Below, one piece after another: positions 47,601-49,226 of a stretch of DNA of 49,226 bases (the first letter of the stretch is position 1; each line of letters opens with the position of its first letter). The DNA lies in NCBI GenBank assembly GCA_043381765.1, contig JBHJMP010000678.1, positions 1-49,226 of the forward strand. Direction: 5' to 3'. A program made the translations under genes and the position numbers. Below the pieces are notes generated by a model. The model was not told where the DNA came from. It made no database searches and saw only the letters and a program-made list of their open reading frames with translations. Origin of the DNA: Collodictyon triciliatum (lineage: Eukaryota > CRuMs).

Positions 47601-49079
47601 CAATCCCAAATCCAACCTGGATGTATTTGAATGTTATTAACAAATGAAAAAAATAATTGTGACACCGAGAAGGAAAAAGGCAAGTGTCCTTTTGAAATGC
47701 TAACTAATTTTAATACTGGTGGTCGAGTGAGTTATGATGTGATGATATTAAAAAAAAAAAAGGATAGTCTAGAATAGAGCCGCACCACAGAGAAGCCCAT
47801 GACGGAACCGGAGCGGAAGGCAACGCGCAATGCAGGATTCAGTCCAACTTCAGCCGCTACAGGAGTTAATTCAAAGTAAAGTTGAGCAACATTTTAGAAG
47901 AAAAAATATGTGGTTGTGCAGAGAACCTGTATTTGCATAGGTTTGATTGATTCAGTTGTAAACCCCTTTTCTTTTTTCTTTTTCTTTTTTTCTTTTTCTT
48001 CTTTTTCTTTTTCTTTTTCTTTTTCTTTTTCTTTTTCTTTTTCTTTTTCTTTTTCTTTTTCTTCTTTTTCTTTTTCTTTTTCTTTTTCTTTTTCTTTTTC
48101 TTTTTCTTTTTCTTTTTCTAATTCTAATTCTAATTCTAATTCTAATTCTAATTCTAATTCTAATTCTAATTCTAATTCTAATTCTAATTCTAATTCTAAT
48201 TCTAATTCTAATTCTAATTCTGGTGTAAAGGTGCCTTTTCTAACCCATTGAAAAAAAAACATTTGTGGACTTCAGTATCATCATGTATAATAGGATACAA
48301 TACGAACCAGCCGCAGTTCGGACGTTGGCTCGGACGGCCATGAACATGCCCAGAAACCCGGTCAAAGAAGAAACAAAGGCGCCCACAAGAAAGCACCCCG
48401 CTACCATCAAGGAGAGCGAGGACAAATGTAAGTGTGGAAAATTCGTATGTGTCGCTCTGAATCCACCGGAGAAAAAAGGAATGCATTTAAAATAAAATAA
48501 CGCATGAACAAAGAAAATCCTTGTGTATAATCAAAAGAAAAAGAAAAGATGCATATGAGTTTGCGATTGGACAGAAATGGACCATTTTGTTTTAAAGGAG
48601 AGTGTTAGATTTCTAATCCCAAAGTCAAAACAAAAATAAGTGATAGGCAAGATGAGCCAGATTTGTTGAAACAACAGTACCAGAAGTCTCCAAACAATAA
48701 AAAAAAATATCAAATAAAAAACTAATTAATTAATTATAGATAAATAGATACAAATATATAAAAGAAAAGAAAGAAATAGAAATAGAAATAGAATCTAAAT
48801 AGAAATGAATCCCATACCTGTGGGTCCGTCCACCACTGCCGCAAGGATCACACTCGTGACCACCACAAAGACGCCGATGTAAGTGTATTCTCGCTTGAGG
48901 AATGCACGGGCGCCAATCTGAATCGACTTTGCGATCTCTTGCATTTTTGCGCTTCCGCACGGCTCACGCAACACAAGGATTCCCAGGACAAGCGCACTCA
49001 CGAGTCCCACAAAGCCCCCGGCAAGACCCACAGACACAATGTCCTGGCTGCTCAGCTCGTGCGGCTCTTCTGTGCTCAT
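44603..49079 (-). CDS. AVP1: Vacuolar-type H+-translocating inorganic pyrophosphatase, K+-dependent type
   Basis: The enzyme couples PPi hydrolysis to proton pumping into vacuoles or acidocalcisome-like organelles. The exons are 48818-49079, 48308-48454, 47786-47856, 47413-47616, 46953-47238, 46665-46742, 46002-46441, 45608-45666, 44915-45454 and 44603-44675. All phases agree, giving about 720 residues against the usual 750-800. Landmarks in order are [48 protein letters not shown], the [12 protein letters not shown] signature, [33 protein letters not shown], and [17 protein letters not shown]. Ala in GNTTAAT is the residue typical of K+-dependent type I enzymes (Lys in K+-independent ones). 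Catalytic Asp/Lys motifs appear complete. The final exon past the donor at 44603 is unresolved. Confidence 0.93.
45514..45575. repeat. (GGTGAT)n array in a pyrophosphatase intron
   Basis: About ten hexamer units lie between the 45454 and 45608 exon boundaries. Confidence 0.97.
47969..48222. repeat. (TTTTTC)n directly joined to (TAATTC)n
   Basis: Two hexamer arrays abut at about 48117 and together fill the intron between 47856 and 48308. They differ by two bases per unit and share the reading register, like the two 10-mer arrays at 191-349. Confidence 0.97.
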
Positions 49080-49127
49080 CCTTGGCGTCTCTTTCTCTCT
49101 CTCTCTCCCTCTCCTTTCCTTGTTTGC

Positions 49128-49226
49128 ATTTGTTGATTTGTTGATTTGTTGATTTGTTGATTTGTTGATTTGTTGATTTGTTGATTTGTTGATTTGTTGA
49201 TTTGTTGATTTGTTGATTTGTTGATT
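49128..49226. repeat. (TTTGTTGA)n array running off the window edge
   Basis: About twelve perfect 8-bp units lie 5' of the pyrophosphatase start codon on its transcribed side, separated by a short CT-rich leader (49085-49115). Confidence 0.97.

Noticed and set aside
1-49226. CRISPR arrays, bacterial operons, transposons or viral genes
   Set aside because: The tandem repeats have no spacers, and no transposase, integrase, reverse transcriptase, terminal repeats or prokaryotic signals were found.

Overview
This is an AT-rich nuclear fragment from a eukaryote. The evidence is short GT-AG introns in almost every gene, a eukaryotic tRNA-Asp, R2R3-type Myb proteins, a U5 snRNP protein, and no bacterial operon or ribosome-binding signals. 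Perfect microsatellites sit inside introns and at all but one edge of three runs of N. A plant-like H+-pyrophosphatase next to membrane cyclases and coiled-coil/EF-hand genes suggests a free-living protist. A rhizarian such as a foraminiferan is my guess, not something the sequence proves.

Layout, left to right. 1-2629, minus strand: the 5' part of a LIN1/CD2BP2 gene, then an IFRD-family gene that stops after its fourth exon beside an N run. 3091-9390, minus: a 25-exon gene (1074 aa) with the plan 6TM-cyclase-6TM-cyclase (cyclase A). 10437-12986, minus: a four-exon Myb gene. 14450-16536, plus: a coiled-coil NHL beta-propeller gene. 16925 to about 23665, plus: a coiled-coil protein ending in an EF-hand (D). 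About 24019-31059, minus: a second 12TM twin cyclase (B) meeting D tail to tail. 31427-31498: tRNA-Asp(GTC). 32243-32818, plus: the 3' end of a gene (F) whose 5' part lies in a 464-base gap. 34450-40014, plus: a second coiled-coil gene (E) homologous to D. 41663-42706, plus: a single-exon Myb gene whose first repeat is split by a Ser-Gln tract. 44603-49079, minus: a ten-exon H+-translocating pyrophosphatase.

The main result comes from splicing by hand. Cyclases A and B are paralogues whose proteins have diverged strongly but which keep the same intron positions, including a 14-nt microexon across the second metal site. Both have the topology of animal membrane adenylyl cyclases, yet both C1 domains lack both metal-binding aspartates, so they look like pseudo-cyclases or unusual two-site enzymes. 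The coiled-coil genes D and E also keep identical exon lengths, so two unrelated families have each duplicated and alternate along about 37 kb. No expression data or database search was available; every splice model is read from the sequence.
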